The notes beneath the pieces were generated by a model. The model saw nothing but the letters and a program-made list of their open reading frames with translations. It had not been told where the DNA came from and did no database searches. Source: Desulfovibrio sp. (GTDB lineage: Bacteria; Desulfobacterota; Desulfovibrionia; Desulfovibrionales; Desulfovibrionaceae). Taken from it: 45,879 bases of DNA. A program made the translations under genes and the position numbers. Below, one piece after another: positions 33,529-41,666 of the stretch. Location of the stretch: assembly GCA_017454855.1 (NCBI GenBank), contig JAFTCE010000019.1, forward strand, positions 1 to 45,879. Direction: 5' to 3'. The first letter of the stretch is position 1, and every line of letters starts with the position of its first letter.

Positions 33529-35412
33529 ATGCCAAAGCCACAAGTGTCACTGAAATCCCTTGAACGTCTTTCCTGGAGCGATATTGTCGAGCGGGCGGGA
33601 AGCCAGGTCGCCAGTCGTGGGCGCGAATACCAGCGCCGGGGCCTGGTGGAGGATCTGGCCGTGACCGAGAGCGGCATCATCGTAGCCACAGTGCGTGGTT
33701 CCAAGCCCTATGCCGTCCAGGTGAGCATGGACACCAAGGGCGATCTTCAATCCCATTGCACATGTCCCTATGCGTTTTTCTGCAAACATAGTGTCGCGAC
33801 CCTGCTCGAATATCTGACCAGCATCGACCAGGGCAAGCCTGTTCCCCTTGCCGATCCGCTGGATGCACGACTGGCCTGCCTGGATTCTGGCACAGGGGAG
33901 GAAGACGGAGAGGATGATTCCAGTAGGAACATGGCCCTTGTGGAAAGCCTGCTCCAGAAGAAAACCAAGGCCCAACTTGTCAGCATGATCCTGGGCTATG
34001 CAGAAACATACCCCAAACTCCTGTCGGAACTTTTGGACAAGGCGCAACTGGACAGCGGCAATTTCGCCTCGCTCAAAGCCCGTGTGCAAAGGGATATTCG
34101 CACGATCAGCAGCGAATCAGCCTACTGGAACTCCGGGGACGACGATGGCCCTGACTACTCAGGCATACACGACAGGCTGGAAGCCTTGTTGGCCGCTGGT
34201 CAAGCCGATGACGTCCTCACTCTCGGCAAAGAACTCTTGGATCGTGGCCTCAGCCTCATTGAAACAAGCAATGATGACATGACGGCGTATGAGATAGCCA
34301 TGTGTCTGGAGGTGATCCCCAAGGCATTGGCAGCGTCTTCCCTGCCAGAGACAGAACGCTTGCTGTGGGCGCTGGATGGCGTACTCGCCGATTCCTACAA
34401 TATCTGCTCTTCCTGCGCCGACTATCTGCGGCAAAAGCATCCCGCCAGCGCCTGGAATGTTGTGGCGGACAGGCTGCTCCAACGCTTGCACAGCGATCCT
34501 CGTTGGCAGGAAGATGGCGAAAACAACAGGTATGCGCGGGATGCGTTCGTCGATTGGATCGTCCATGCCCTGGAACAGGCCGGCAGGCACGATGAGAGTA
34601 TCTCTCTTTGCCAGGAAGAAGCCCCCAAAACCCAAAGCTATGTACGTCTTGTCCAACGTCTGATTGTTGGCCAACGGTATGAAGAGGCGGAGCGCTGGAT
34701 TCGGAGGGGCGTCGCGGCAACAGAGCAATCCCTTAGCGGAATTGCCGCACAGCTTCGGGAGCTGCTTCTGGACATCAGAATCCGTCACGAAGACTGGTCA
34801 GCAGTGACTATCCTGCACGTAGAGGCATTCGTGCGCAGCCCATCGGCGCAGGCTTTCGAAAAATGCCAAGAAGCTGCGGAACACCTCGGTCTGTGGCCGA
34901 CCATGCGTCAATGCCTGCTGGAATACCTCGTCAGCGGTCGCATTCCCTGGGAACAGGCCCAATGGCCTTTATCGGCATCAGACATGTGTGCTCCAAAGTC
35001 AAAAGCGCACGGTTCTTTCCCCGCTACTCACGTCCTCATCAACATCGCCATAGCCGAGAACAAACCAGAAGAAGTCCTGCGCTGGTACGATCTGCACGAC
35101 AGGAACAACATTTCATCGTACGACACTTTGGACATCAATGTGGCGGAGGCCATAAAGACGCATGCTCCCCTGCGGGCTGTGGAGATATGGAAGTCTTTGG
35201 CCCAAGAACACATAGCCTTGGTCAAGCCGCGCGGCTATGAAACGGCGGTCAAGTATCTGCGTAAAGTCGGCGAGGTTATGCTTCAGGAGAAGAAGAAAGC
35301 CGAGTGGATGCAGTATCTGAACAGTTTGCGCACTGAGCATCGCCGCAAAAGGCTTTTTCTTGAGCTACTCGACACCTTCGATGATCAGCCCATCGTCAGA
35401 AGAAAACGCTGA
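33529..35412 (+). CDS. SWIM zinc-finger protein
   Basis: The start at 33529 is chosen because the ATG at 33478 lies in a strong hairpin and because SWIM proteins usually begin close to the A-S-R-G-R-E-Y motif. The product is 627 aa. Residues about 60-85 carry the SWIM zinc motif (CTCPYAFFCKH: C-x-C-x5-C-x-H). The rest is alpha-helical, repeat-like, with TPR-type segments. SWIM domains bind DNA or protein; family members are found beside SNF2 helicases or alone. No partner helicase is adjacent here, and the specific role is unknown. Confidence 0.85.
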   Translation: MPKPQVSLKSLERLSWSDIVERAGSQVASRGREYQRRGLVEDLAVTESGIIVATVRGSKPYAVQVSMDTKGDLQSHCTCPYAFFCKHSVATLLEYLTSIDQGKPVPLADPLDARLACLDSGTGEEDGEDDSSRNMALVESLLQKKTKAQLVSMILGYAETYPKLLSELLDKAQLDSGNFASLKARVQRDIRTISSESAYWNSGDDDGPDYSGIHDRLEALLAAGQADDVLTLGKELLDRGLSLIETSNDDMTAYEIAMCLEVIPKALAASSLPETERLLWALDGVLADSYNICSSCADYLRQKHPASAWNVVADRLLQRLHSDPRWQEDGENNRYARDAFVDWIVHALEQAGRHDESISLCQEEAPKTQSYVRLVQRLIVGQRYEEAERWIRRGVAATEQSLSGIAAQLRELLLDIRIRHEDWSAVTILHVEAFVRSPSAQAFEKCQEAAEHLGLWPTMRQCLLEYLVSGRIPWEQAQWPLSASDMCAPKSKAHGSFPATHVLINIAIAENKPEEVLRWYDLHDRNNISSYDTLDINVAEAIKTHAPLRAVEIWKSLAQEHIALVKPRGYETAVKYLRKVGEVMLQEKKKAEWMQYLNSLRTEHRRKRLFLELLDTFDDQPIVRRKR

Positions 35413-35498
35413 ATCCCTGTCCAGACTCACCTCCTTCTGAGGATGTCAAGCTGCCCGCTTTCTGGCTGAACCGAACTCTCCCGTGCAGCGTTGCAGCC

Positions 35499-35527
35499 TT
35501 GCACCCTGGCTGCATTCCCTGTACTGT
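35499..35527 (+). promoter_or_regulatory. Promoter of peptide unit 1
   Basis: TTGCAC (35499-35504), 17-bp spacer, TACTGT (35522-35527). The leader carries AAGGGGG before the ATG at 35595. Confidence 0.75.
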
Positions 35528-35594
35528 GCCCCTTGCGCGGCTACCCTCTGGCCTATGCGTCGGCACGGCGCAAACGGAAAAAGGGGGCACAGCC

Positions 35595-35663
35595 ATGTGG
35601 AAACTTGTTTTTGCCTTGATCGCTGCGGCCTTGGTTCTGTTGCTGGCGACTGACGCCATGTAA
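35595..35663 (+). CDS. Ibs-like hydrophobic peptide, copy 1 (22 aa)
   Basis: The peptide begins MWKLVF and ends LLLATDAM. It has a basic residue near the N-terminus followed by a continuous hydrophobic helix and a short polar end. This matches the size and form of type I toxins of the Ibs class (about 18-20 aa, beginning MMKLVI in E. coli). Ribosome site AAGGGGG lies 8 nt upstream. Conserved frame and conserved ends in three copies with changing middle positions (A/T, I/L, A/V, L/W) support a real peptide. Membrane toxicity is inferred only. Confidence 0.7.
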   Translation: MWKLVFALIAAALVLLLATDAM

Positions 35664-35668
35664 TAGCT

Positions 35669-35699
35669 GACCCCGGCCCATAAGCAGTGGGTCGGGGTC
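35669..35699 (+). terminator. Hairpin A behind peptide 1
   Basis: GACCCCGGCCCA and TGGGTCGGGGTC form a 12-bp stem with one G-T pair and a 7-nt loop. Repeated at 36085-36116 and 36502-36532. The T-rich side is weak (GTTTAAC), so it may be a stability element rather than a full terminator. Confidence 0.6.
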
Positions 35700-35759
35700 G
35701 TTTAACTAACCTTCACTTGAAGTAGCCGTTGCGCAGGGGCGCTCACCGCGTCGTGCCAG

Positions 35760-35801
35760 CCCCGGCACGTTGCTGGCCGCAGCGTGTCAGGGTTCCTTTT
35801 T
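35760..35801 (+). terminator. Hairpin B with T-tract, unit 1
   Basis: CCCCGGCACG pairs with CGTGTCAGGG (one mismatch), followed by TTCCTTTTT. It ends the unit. Confidence 0.75.
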
Positions 35802-35914
35802 GTATAGCCATTTCATTCGGGTTTGGCAAGGGTATCGTTGAGGGCACCAACCAAGGCCAAGCAAATTTTGTATCTGGCCCATCGGTTGTTTGAGGACGTA
35901 TAGAGCATCCCTCC

Positions 35915-35943
35915 TTGCACCCTGGCTGCATTCCCTGTACTAT
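35915..35943 (+). promoter_or_regulatory. Promoter of peptide unit 2
   Basis: TTGCAC (35915-35920), 17-bp spacer, TACTAT (35938-35943). Best of the three. Confidence 0.8.
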
Positions 35944-36010
35944 GCTTCTTGCGCGGCTACCCTCTGGCCTATGCGTCGGCACGGCGCAAACGGAAAAAGG
36001 GGGCACAGCC

Positions 36011-36079
36011 ATGTGGAAACTTGTTTTCACCCTACTCGCTGTGGCCTGGATTCTTTTGCTGGCGACTGATGCCATGTAA
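36011..36079 (+). CDS. Ibs-like hydrophobic peptide, copy 2 (22 aa)
   Basis: Begins MWKLVFT and ends LLLATDAM; Thr7 and Trp13 distinguish it from the other copies. Same ribosome site, same distance to hairpin A. See copy 1 for the reasoning. Confidence 0.7.
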   Translation: MWKLVFTLLAVAWILLLATDAM

Positions 36080-36084
36080 ATAGA

Positions 36085-36116
36085 TGACCCCGGCCCAAAT
36101 GCAGTGGGTCGGGGTC
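36085..36116 (+). terminator. Hairpin A behind peptide 2
   Basis: Same 12-bp stem as at 35669-35699, followed by ATAAAAC. Confidence 0.55.
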
Positions 36117-36173
36117 ATAAAACTGTTCTACATGCAGTAGCCGTTGCGCAGGGGCGCTCACCGCGCCGTGCCA

Positions 36174-36214
36174 GCCCTGGCACGTTGCTACCCGCAGCGT
36201 GTCGGGGTTCCTTT
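36174..36214 (+). terminator. Hairpin B with T-tract, unit 2
   Basis: CCCTGGCACG region pairs with CGTGTCGGGG (G-T pair in place of the unit 1 mismatch), followed by TTCCTTT. Confidence 0.7.
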
Positions 36215-36329
36215 CTGTATAGCCATTTCGCTCGGGTTTGGCAAGGGTATCGTTGAGGGCACCAACCAAGGCCAAGCAAATTTTGTATCTGGCCCATCGG
36301 TTGTTTGAGGACGTATAGAGCATCCCTCC

Positions 36330-36358
36330 TTGCTTCCTGCCTGCATTCCCTGTACTCT
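36330..36358 (+). promoter_or_regulatory. Promoter of peptide unit 3
   Basis: TTGCTT (36330-36335), 17-bp spacer, TACTCT (36353-36358). Weakest of the three. Confidence 0.65.
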
Positions 36359-36426
36359 TCCCCCTGCGCGGCTACCCTCTGGCCTATGCGTCGGCACGGC
36401 GCAAACGGAAAAAGGGGGGCACAGCC

Positions 36427-36495
36427 ATGTGGAAACTTGTTTTCGCCTTACTCGCTGTGGCCTTGGTTCTTTTGCTGGCGACTGATGCCATGTAA
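36427..36495 (+). CDS. Ibs-like hydrophobic peptide, copy 3 (22 aa)
   Basis: Begins MWKLVFA and ends LLLATDAM. The leader has one extra G in the ribosome site (AAGGGGGG) relative to copies 1 and 2, which also joins an upstream ATG frame differently. See copy 1. Confidence 0.7.
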   Translation: MWKLVFALLAVALVLLLATDAM

Positions 36496-36588
36496 ATAGA
36501 TGACCCCGGCCCAAAGGCAGTGGGTCGGGGTCATAAAACTGTTCTACATGCAGTAGCCGTTGCGCAGGGACGCTCACCGCGCCGTGCC

Positions 36589-36634
36589 AACCCCGACACG
36601 CTGCTGGCAGCAACGTGTCGGGGTTCCTTTATAT
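36589..36634 (+). terminator. Hairpin B, unit 3, perfect stem
   Basis: AACCCCGACACG and CGTGTCGGGGTT form a perfect 12-bp stem, followed by CCTTTATATTT. It also faces the convergent ankyrin remnant at 36687. Confidence 0.85.
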
Positions 36635-36686
36635 TTAGCCATTATTTCTTTGGTTGGCAAGAGCAGATTTACGGCGAACCTGTCAC

Positions 36687-37180
36687 CTACTTTGTTTCCA
36701 GAAAAGCGGCAAAGAGCATGTCGTTGTGAGCGTCTTCAGACTGAGGCTTTCGGTTGACCCATGCACACACTGGGAGCATAGCTGGTTTTGAAATATCTGA
36801 AACTTTCAGCTCCAAATCAAAGAGTGCCTTCTTGCCGTTGTTATCGAATACGCCGGTAAAGACCATGCGCATGTATTCGCGCTGCTTATCCGTGATTATC
36901 CATTTGGGATCGTCAAAGTACTTCCCAAAGGCTCGACCAGCGGGCAAATAGCCTTCGGAAGCCGGAAAGGTTGGCAGGTAGAGTCCCTTAACAAGGGCCA
37001 AAAGCCTGTCATCATCCTCTTTGGCAAAGGAAGGCATAGCTTTTTCAAGTAGCCTGGCTCCTTCTGTATAGCCTTGTTTCTTTGCAACATCGAACGGCGT
37101 ACAACCCTTATAATCACCGTCCGTCAAGGCATTTACCCCGTATAGCGCATTACAAGAAAGGAAAATCTTTGCTTCTGTTT
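36687..37180 (-). pseudogene. 5'-truncated ankyrin-repeat protein gene
   Basis: The minus-strand frame ends at 36687. Its N-terminal part starts inside an ankyrin repeat (YGVNALTDGDYKGCTPFDVA, then KKQGYTEGARLLEK), and no signal peptide, first repeat or plausible ribosome-site start precedes it. The frame runs open to 37262, but that part overlaps the HigA remnant in another frame. The remaining roughly 130 residues after the repeat are a mixed domain ending HNDMLFAAFLETK. Probably the broken end of a longer protein joined to the toxin-antitoxin remnant by deletion. Confidence 0.6.
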
Positions 37181-37210
37181 TGCATGCTCCTTTTGGGCGC
37201 AAGTGCGGAT

Positions 37211-37408
37211 TTATGCGCGTACTTCCATGTCGGCGTTTCTTGGCTGGCACGTTGTTCGGCACTCCGCCAGATCAGCCTGTTTCATGTCGAGCGTCCTGAG
37301 TATCTTCGCCTGGTCTATTTCTTGGATCATCGCGTCAGCCTCAGCACGAATACACGCCAGCCGCGCTTTACTCATGCCCTCCAGAAGTCTGGCGAACTTC
37401 TTTGCCAT
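37211..37408 (-). pseudogene. Decayed HigA-type antitoxin
   Basis: The 65-aa frame begins MAKKFARLLEGMSKAR, as in HigA/XRE antitoxins, with the helix-turn-helix start DMKQADLAE. It then loses the rest of the HTH and ends early at a stop after ADMEVRA, which looks like the ADMYVS segment that normally lies about 15 residues further on. It begins 2 nt after the toxin stop, the usual HigBA order. Judged non-functional because the HTH is incomplete. Confidence 0.65.
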
Positions 37409-37410
37409 AG

Positions 37411-37763
37411 TTACTCCTCAGAAATTTCCTTGAGGTGTTCGTCGTACAACCTGTCAGCCAGCGGGACATAACGCTCGTACCAGTCATCCCGCCCTGTCTT
37501 GTCACCTCCAATCAGCAGTAGTGCTACCCTACGCGGATCAAAGGCGTAAAGTACGCGCAGGGGTGTCCCTCCGCTCTGCGTCCGCAATTCCCCCTCATGT
37601 GTGCATGACGGGACGTGACGACCGACGAGGAGTACGGAAACGGTAGGTTCGGCCCACGAGCCTCAAGAAGAGCGACAGACGCGGCCACAGAATTCTGCCG
37701 TCGTTCGTCGAGTTCACACCACCATGACTCGAACTCGTCAGTGTATTCAACTTCCCATGCCAT
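37411..37763 (-). pseudogene. Frameshifted HigB/RelE-type toxin
   Basis: The frame from 37763 reads MAWEVEYTDEFESWW, then GPNLPFPYSSSV and SRHAHMR, which is the phage-type HigB (Gp49-like) toxin. At the C5 run at 37590-37594 (G5 on the coding strand) the frame shifts. The continuation in the next frame restores the family C-terminus (LRVLYAFDPRRVALLLIGGD, DWYERYVP, DEHLKE) and ends at 37411. The 353-nt length is two more than a multiple of three. One indel therefore separates it from a full toxin of about 116 aa. Confidence 0.8.
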
Positions 37764-38074
37764 ATGCTACTTGTATAGTTTTGGTGAAGATATTCGTTAG
37801 CCTATGTACCTTGGCGTTACAAGTTTAGATTACGTCATGCCAAGCCATCGCCAGGAACACCGGCGTAGTTTGAGCAATCATGGCCTTGAACATCGCACCA
37901 GACAAAAAAGCATTCTGCAATCGCAACAGCATGCCATGACGCTCCCCCAAAAAATTTTTTTTATTGCAATAAAAAATAATGGCAATCTATCTCGCTGTGA
38001 GGTGACGCTTACAGAGGCACGACTGTCATACACTTCTGAGATTTTCTGGGACGTAAGAAAAGAGCAAAAGATAA

Positions 38075-38105
38075 GCCCCACGCGGTCTTAGGAACCTTGT
38101 GGGGC
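38075..38105 (-). terminator. Terminator of tRNA-Ala
   Basis: GCCCCAC (38075-38081) and GTGGGGC (38099-38105) form a 7-bp stem; on the minus strand TTATCTTTTGC follows. Confidence 0.75.
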
Positions 38106-38122
38106 GATATGGATTTGAGGTG

Positions 38123-38198
38123 TGGTGGAGAAGAGGAGACTTGAACTCCCGACCCCTGCCTTGCGAAGGCAATGCTCTCCCAGCTGAGCTACTTCCCC
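38123..38198 (-). tRNA. tRNA-Ala (anticodon CGC)
   Basis: The minus strand folds as a cloverleaf: acceptor GGGGAAG/CTTCTCC with the G3-U70 pair that marks alanine tRNAs, D-arm AGCTCAGCTGGGAGAGC, anticodon loop TTCGCAA with anticodon CGC, T-loop GTTCAAG, and an encoded CCA end. 76 nt including CCA. The stretch between it and the HigB remnant shows no supported gene and no clear att repeat. Confidence 0.95.
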
Positions 38199-38254
38199 AT
38201 TGTTTGCTTTGGAAATACCGAAACATGAAATTTCACCACGCGGTATAAAGAATA

Positions 38255-38283
38255 TATTTATCCCCAGTTTTCTTGTTTGTCAA
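38255..38283 (-). promoter_or_regulatory. Promoter of tRNA-Ala
   Basis: On the minus strand TTGACA (38283-38278), 17-bp spacer, TAAATA (38260-38255), about 57 nt before the mature 5' end. Confidence 0.8.
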
Positions 38284-38377
38284 GAAATTTAGAATTCTCT
38301 GCTTATTGTCAGAAGAATTTCGGCATTGTTGCCATGCACCCTATTTCTCTCCGTCCCCTAAGCCCAGGAGCTTGCAC

Positions 38378-38749
38378 TTACGAAGCCGCTACTGGAACAT
38401 CCCTGCTGGCATGCGCCGCGCCCCAGGCATAGAGCTTGCGCAGGATGGGCACGAGTTCCCTGGCCGAGGCCGTCAACGAGTATTCCACATGCGGCGGTAT
38501 GACCTCGTACTGCGTGCGCCGTACAAGACCGTCCGTTTCCAGTTCCCGCAGACACTTGGCCAGCATCATGTTGGTGACGCCGCTGACGCGCCGCCGTAGC
38601 TCATTGAAACGCACATGCTCTTCCTGGGACAAAAACCAGATGATGGGCAGCTTCCACTTGCCGCCAATGATGTCCAACGCACAGAGCAAGGGACATCTGT
38701 CTGCATAGACGGACGGAGAATCTATCCCTTTTGGTGTTGTTTTTTTCAT
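38378..38749 (-). CDS. HxlR-family transcriptional regulator
   Basis: The 123-aa product has the HxlR winged-helix pattern: CPLLCALDIIGGKWKLPIIW, FNELRRRVSGVTNMMLAKCL, LETDGLVRR, PPHVEYSLT. The N-terminal Cys20 in the conserved CP motif can be a redox or electrophile sensor in this family. It is divergent to the old-yellow-enzyme gene with 124 bp between them, so it probably controls that gene and the following hydrolase. Confidence 0.95.
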   Translation of the reverse strand: MKKTTPKGIDSPSVYADRCPLLCALDIIGGKWKLPIIWFLSQEEHVRFNELRRRVSGVTNMMLAKCLRELETDGLVRRTQYEVIPPHVEYSLTASARELVPILRKLYAWGAAHASRDVPVAAS

Positions 38750-38873
38750 ATATACCCCAGAGATAGAAATCTTTGACGGTTAGAAAATTCTGCGTACTTG
38801 TGCAATATGCTTTATGCGTTATTTTTTTTGCAGTCAAGTTTTCAAACCGTCTTTCAGCATAAGGAGCATAGGC

Positions 38874-39914
38874 ATGCACACCATATTCGACACCACCAGC
38901 CTCAGAGGCATTGTTTTGAAGAACCGCGTCTTCCGTTCCGCCACATGGCTGGGCATGGCGGGTTCCGACGGCCTGGTTACGGATGCCATTGTTGACGTCT
39001 ACCGCACGTACGCCCAGGGACAGGTAGGTGCCATCATTACCGGCTTCACGTCCATTTCGCCCTATGACGGACCCTTGCCTGGGGCCATGCGCCTGAGTCA
39101 CGACAGCCACGTGGAGGGGCACAAGCGCATCACCGCTGCCGTCCATGCCGAGGGAAGCCCTATTTTTCTCCAGGCAGCCTTGCTGGACACCTTTGTCCCG
39201 GACGCCGCCGGACACGGCGTCCTGAAATCCGTGAATGCGCTGACGCGAGAAGACCTAAGGAGCATCGTCCAGGTGTATCGGGAAGCTGCCCTGCGGGCGG
39301 AAAAGGCCGGATATGACGGCCTGCAGATTCACGCCGCGCATTTTTTCGGCCTGAGCAAATGCCTGAGCCCGCTCTGCAACCAGCGTCAGGACGAATACGG
39401 CGGCTGTGCGGAAGGCCGCGCTCGTCTTTTGGTCGAAATCTATGACGCCGTGCGCCAGGCCGTGGGCCAGCGCTTCGTTATCCTCATCAAGATCAACTGC
39501 TCGGACTTCAGCGAGGGCGGCCTTACGCAGGCAGATTTTCTGACCGCCTGCGAATTGCTGGCCCGCGTGGGCATTGATGCCATTGAGGTCAGTGGCAACT
39601 ACACATCGCGCCCCCACGTGCGTCCCGACGTCAATGAGGCATATTTCAGGGATGCCGCTCTGCGCCTCAAGGCCCTTGTGTCCACACCAGTTATTCTCGT
39701 GGGCGGTCTGCGCAGCCTAAAAACCGTCAACGAGCTTGTGAACAAGGACGGTATCGACTATGTGGCCCTCTCCAGACCCCTCATCTGCGAGCCGAACCTT
39801 GTGGCGCGCTGGCAGGCAGGCGACACGCGGCCCTCGCGCTGCCTTTCCTGCAATGCCTGCTATCACACCCCCGACCACCAGTGCGTGCAGCGCCTGCACG
39901 GCCAGGAGGCATAA
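38874..39914 (+). CDS. NADH:flavin oxidoreductase, old yellow enzyme family
   Basis: The start at 38874 follows AAGGAG. The 346-aa product is an FMN-binding TIM barrel: LKNRVFRSATW at the N-terminus, GFTSISPYDG, GYDGLQIHAAHFFGLSKCLSP with the active-site His pair region, NQRQDEYGG, IEVSGNYTS and VGGLRSLKT. A C-terminal CLSCNAC is left over from, or similar to, the iron-sulfur site of longer family members, but the FAD domain is absent. It reduces activated double bonds; the substrate is unknown. It is followed 1 nt later by a hydrolase gene. Confidence 0.92.
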   Translation: MHTIFDTTSLRGIVLKNRVFRSATWLGMAGSDGLVTDAIVDVYRTYAQGQVGAIITGFTSISPYDGPLPGAMRLSHDSHVEGHKRITAAVHAEGSPIFLQAALLDTFVPDAAGHGVLKSVNALTREDLRSIVQVYREAALRAEKAGYDGLQIHAAHFFGLSKCLSPLCNQRQDEYGGCAEGRARLLVEIYDAVRQAVGQRFVILIKINCSDFSEGGLTQADFLTACELLARVGIDAIEVSGNYTSRPHVRPDVNEAYFRDAALRLKALVSTPVILVGGLRSLKTVNELVNKDGIDYVALSRPLICEPNLVARWQAGDTRPSRCLSCNACYHTPDHQCVQRLHGQEA

Positions 39915-39915
39915 G

Positions 39916-40800
39916 ATGGCTCTTCGCAAGCTCAATGTGCCCACGCAACGCGGTGTCCTGCTCAACGGCGTTTTGTTCACAGAAACGAAGGCAGACACCG
40001 TGGTCGTTGCCATCACGGGCATCCACGGAAACTTTTATTCCAATCCCTTTTACTACAATTTTGGCCAGACACTGAACGCGGGCGGCGTGGATTTTATCTA
40101 TGCCCAGACCAACGACGCCTTCGGGCGCATCCAGACCCACAACGTCAAGACGGGCAAGGAGGAAGTCATCGGCTCGTGGAACGAAAATTTCGACGACACT
40201 GACGACGACGTGGGGGCCTACGTACGGTACGCATTTCAGGCTGGATATAGGCACATCATCCTTGCCGGGCACTCCCTGGGGGCCAACAAGATCATCCACT
40301 ATCTGGCACAGACGCATGACCCCAAGGTGGAGCATTTCATCCTGCTCAGCCCAGCAAACATCACCTGGCTGACCAGTCAGGTGACGGAGGAAGAAAAGGA
40401 CTGCGTCCGCCGTATGGTGGGGCGCGGCCAGGGCCAGGAAATGCTGCCCTTCCCCCTGCTGGGCTGGATTGACTGCGTGGCGGACACGGCCTGGCAATGG
40501 CTGTTCACGGACACCCTGAACAACGTGCATGTGGAGGCGGACAAGGATTTTTCGCAGGTGGCCCGCATGACGCACAGCGGCGCTCTCCTCATCGGCACCT
40601 ATGACAATTTCACCTATGGCGACCCTGCGGGTTTTTTGCGCACCATCAACAGCCACATGCCCACGGCGCAGGACAACACGCTGATCTTCATCCAGAAGAC
40701 GGGCCACACCTATCAGCAGAAGGAACAGGAAGTGGCCGACCATATCTTGCGCCTGGTGCAGCAGTGGCGTCAGGCCGAAGTCGCCAGCATCATGCCCTAG
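39916..40800 (+). CDS. Alpha/beta hydrolase
   Basis: The start at 39916 has AGGAGG upstream and lies one base after the previous stop. The 294-aa product shows GIHGNF (oxyanion strand), the nucleophile elbow GHSLGANK and a late His in KTGHTYQQKE, the parts of a Ser-His hydrolase. It is close to DUF1749-type enzymes. Coupled to the flavin oxidoreductase and under the HxlR control region. The substrate is unknown. Confidence 0.88.
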   Translation: MALRKLNVPTQRGVLLNGVLFTETKADTVVVAITGIHGNFYSNPFYYNFGQTLNAGGVDFIYAQTNDAFGRIQTHNVKTGKEEVIGSWNENFDDTDDDVGAYVRYAFQAGYRHIILAGHSLGANKIIHYLAQTHDPKVEHFILLSPANITWLTSQVTEEEKDCVRRMVGRGQGQEMLPFPLLGWIDCVADTAWQWLFTDTLNNVHVEADKDFSQVARMTHSGALLIGTYDNFTYGDPAGFLRTINSHMPTAQDNTLIFIQKTGHTYQQKEQEVADHILRLVQQWRQAEVASIMP

Positions 40801-40880
40801 GTTGGCGCGTTGCCAACTTCACGTCCCCTGCCATTGACCGTGGGAGCGGCGGGTCAGCCGTCGCTCCGATTGTGCTGCGC

Positions 40881-41537
40881 CTATGCCGTGACAAGGGCCG
40901 CGCCCAGGGCATGGGCCTTGTGGCAATCCTCGGCAAAATGCTCCTCGCGGTATTTGGCTTTTTCCTCGCCGGAAAACATGGTGCAGACGTATTTGGAATA
41001 GTCGCTGAACTGTACGGTATTGTTCACATGCAGCACCTGCGGCTGGCTGCCAAAGATATGGCCCACATAGCCTTCCATCATACTTAACCGTTCAGGATAT
41101 TTCCATTCCTCCATCAGGGCAGCTGGCACGTTCATGGTGTAAACGAAGCCCGTGCGGATTTTTTTGGGCGCAATGCTGGCATGGCCCTCGGTATAGGTCA
41201 GGTAGGGAAAGAGCAGCCGTTCCTCAAAGCAGCGCAACATACCGGACACGCCCCCAAAATAGATGGGCGAGCCGAAGATGATGGCGTCCGCCTGGGACAG
41301 ATTTTCCAGCACGGGCGTGATGTCGTCTTTGATCGCGCACCGACCGTAGGACTTCCCCCCTTTCAGCTTGCAGGCAAAACAGCTCTTACAGCCGGTATAG
41401 GTGTAGGCATAGAGATGCAGCAGCTCCGTATGCGCGCTGTTTCCTGCGGCTTCCCTGGCGCCGTCCAGGGCATGTTGCAGCAGTGTGGCGGTATTGCCCT
41501 TCTTTCTGGGACTGGCATTGACAGCATAGATGTCCAT
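40881..41537 (-). CDS. Flavodoxin-like NAD(P)H-dependent FMN reductase 1
   Basis: The 218-aa product has the FMN loop NASPRKKGNT at the N-terminus, the CKSCFACK cysteine cluster, DDITPVLE and GSPIYFGGVSGMLRCFEER. This is the iron-sulfur-flavoprotein-like flavodoxin family. A second, similar gene lies at 42348-42989; the pair shares YTGC-SCF-C-K, SYGRC and YTMNV. Role inferred: reduction of quinones or other electrophiles. Confidence 0.92.
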   Translation of the reverse strand: MDIYAVNASPRKKGNTATLLQHALDGAREAAGNSAHTELLHLYAYTYTGCKSCFACKLKGGKSYGRCAIKDDITPVLENLSQADAIIFGSPIYFGGVSGMLRCFEERLLFPYLTYTEGHASIAPKKIRTGFVYTMNVPAALMEEWKYPERLSMMEGYVGHIFGSQPQVLHVNNTVQFSDYSKYVCTMFSGEEKAKYREEHFAEDCHKAHALGAALVTA

Positions 41538-41666
41538 GGTTGCTCCTTTGGCAAATGGCGTTCACGATGGCGCAGCATACACCATGTCCGGCCAAGCGCA
41601 AGCGGTTAGCTTTTGCCAACCGCAGGAGTACACCGTGCCGTCCACCGTCCTGAAAAAGCCCAGGAA

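Larger units (their letters stand above)
35499..36625 (+). repeat. Three tandem units with 416-bp period
   Basis: The start codons of the three small genes are exactly 416 bp apart (35595, 36011, 36427). Each unit holds a sigma-70 promoter, about 65-nt leader, a 22-codon gene, a 12-bp hairpin behind the stop, and a second hairpin with a T-tract. Copies two and three are closest to each other. Copy one has more changes in the hairpins. Confidence 0.95.

Noticed and set aside
35915-36100. Antisense RNA promoter opposite the 22-aa peptide genes
   Set aside because: Searched on the minus strand behind each frame; no pair of -35 and -10 boxes with good spacing was found. An antisense RNA may still exist.
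37804-38091. 95-aa open frame on the plus strand
   Set aside because: No ribosome site, unusual composition, and its end lies in the tRNA terminator hairpin.
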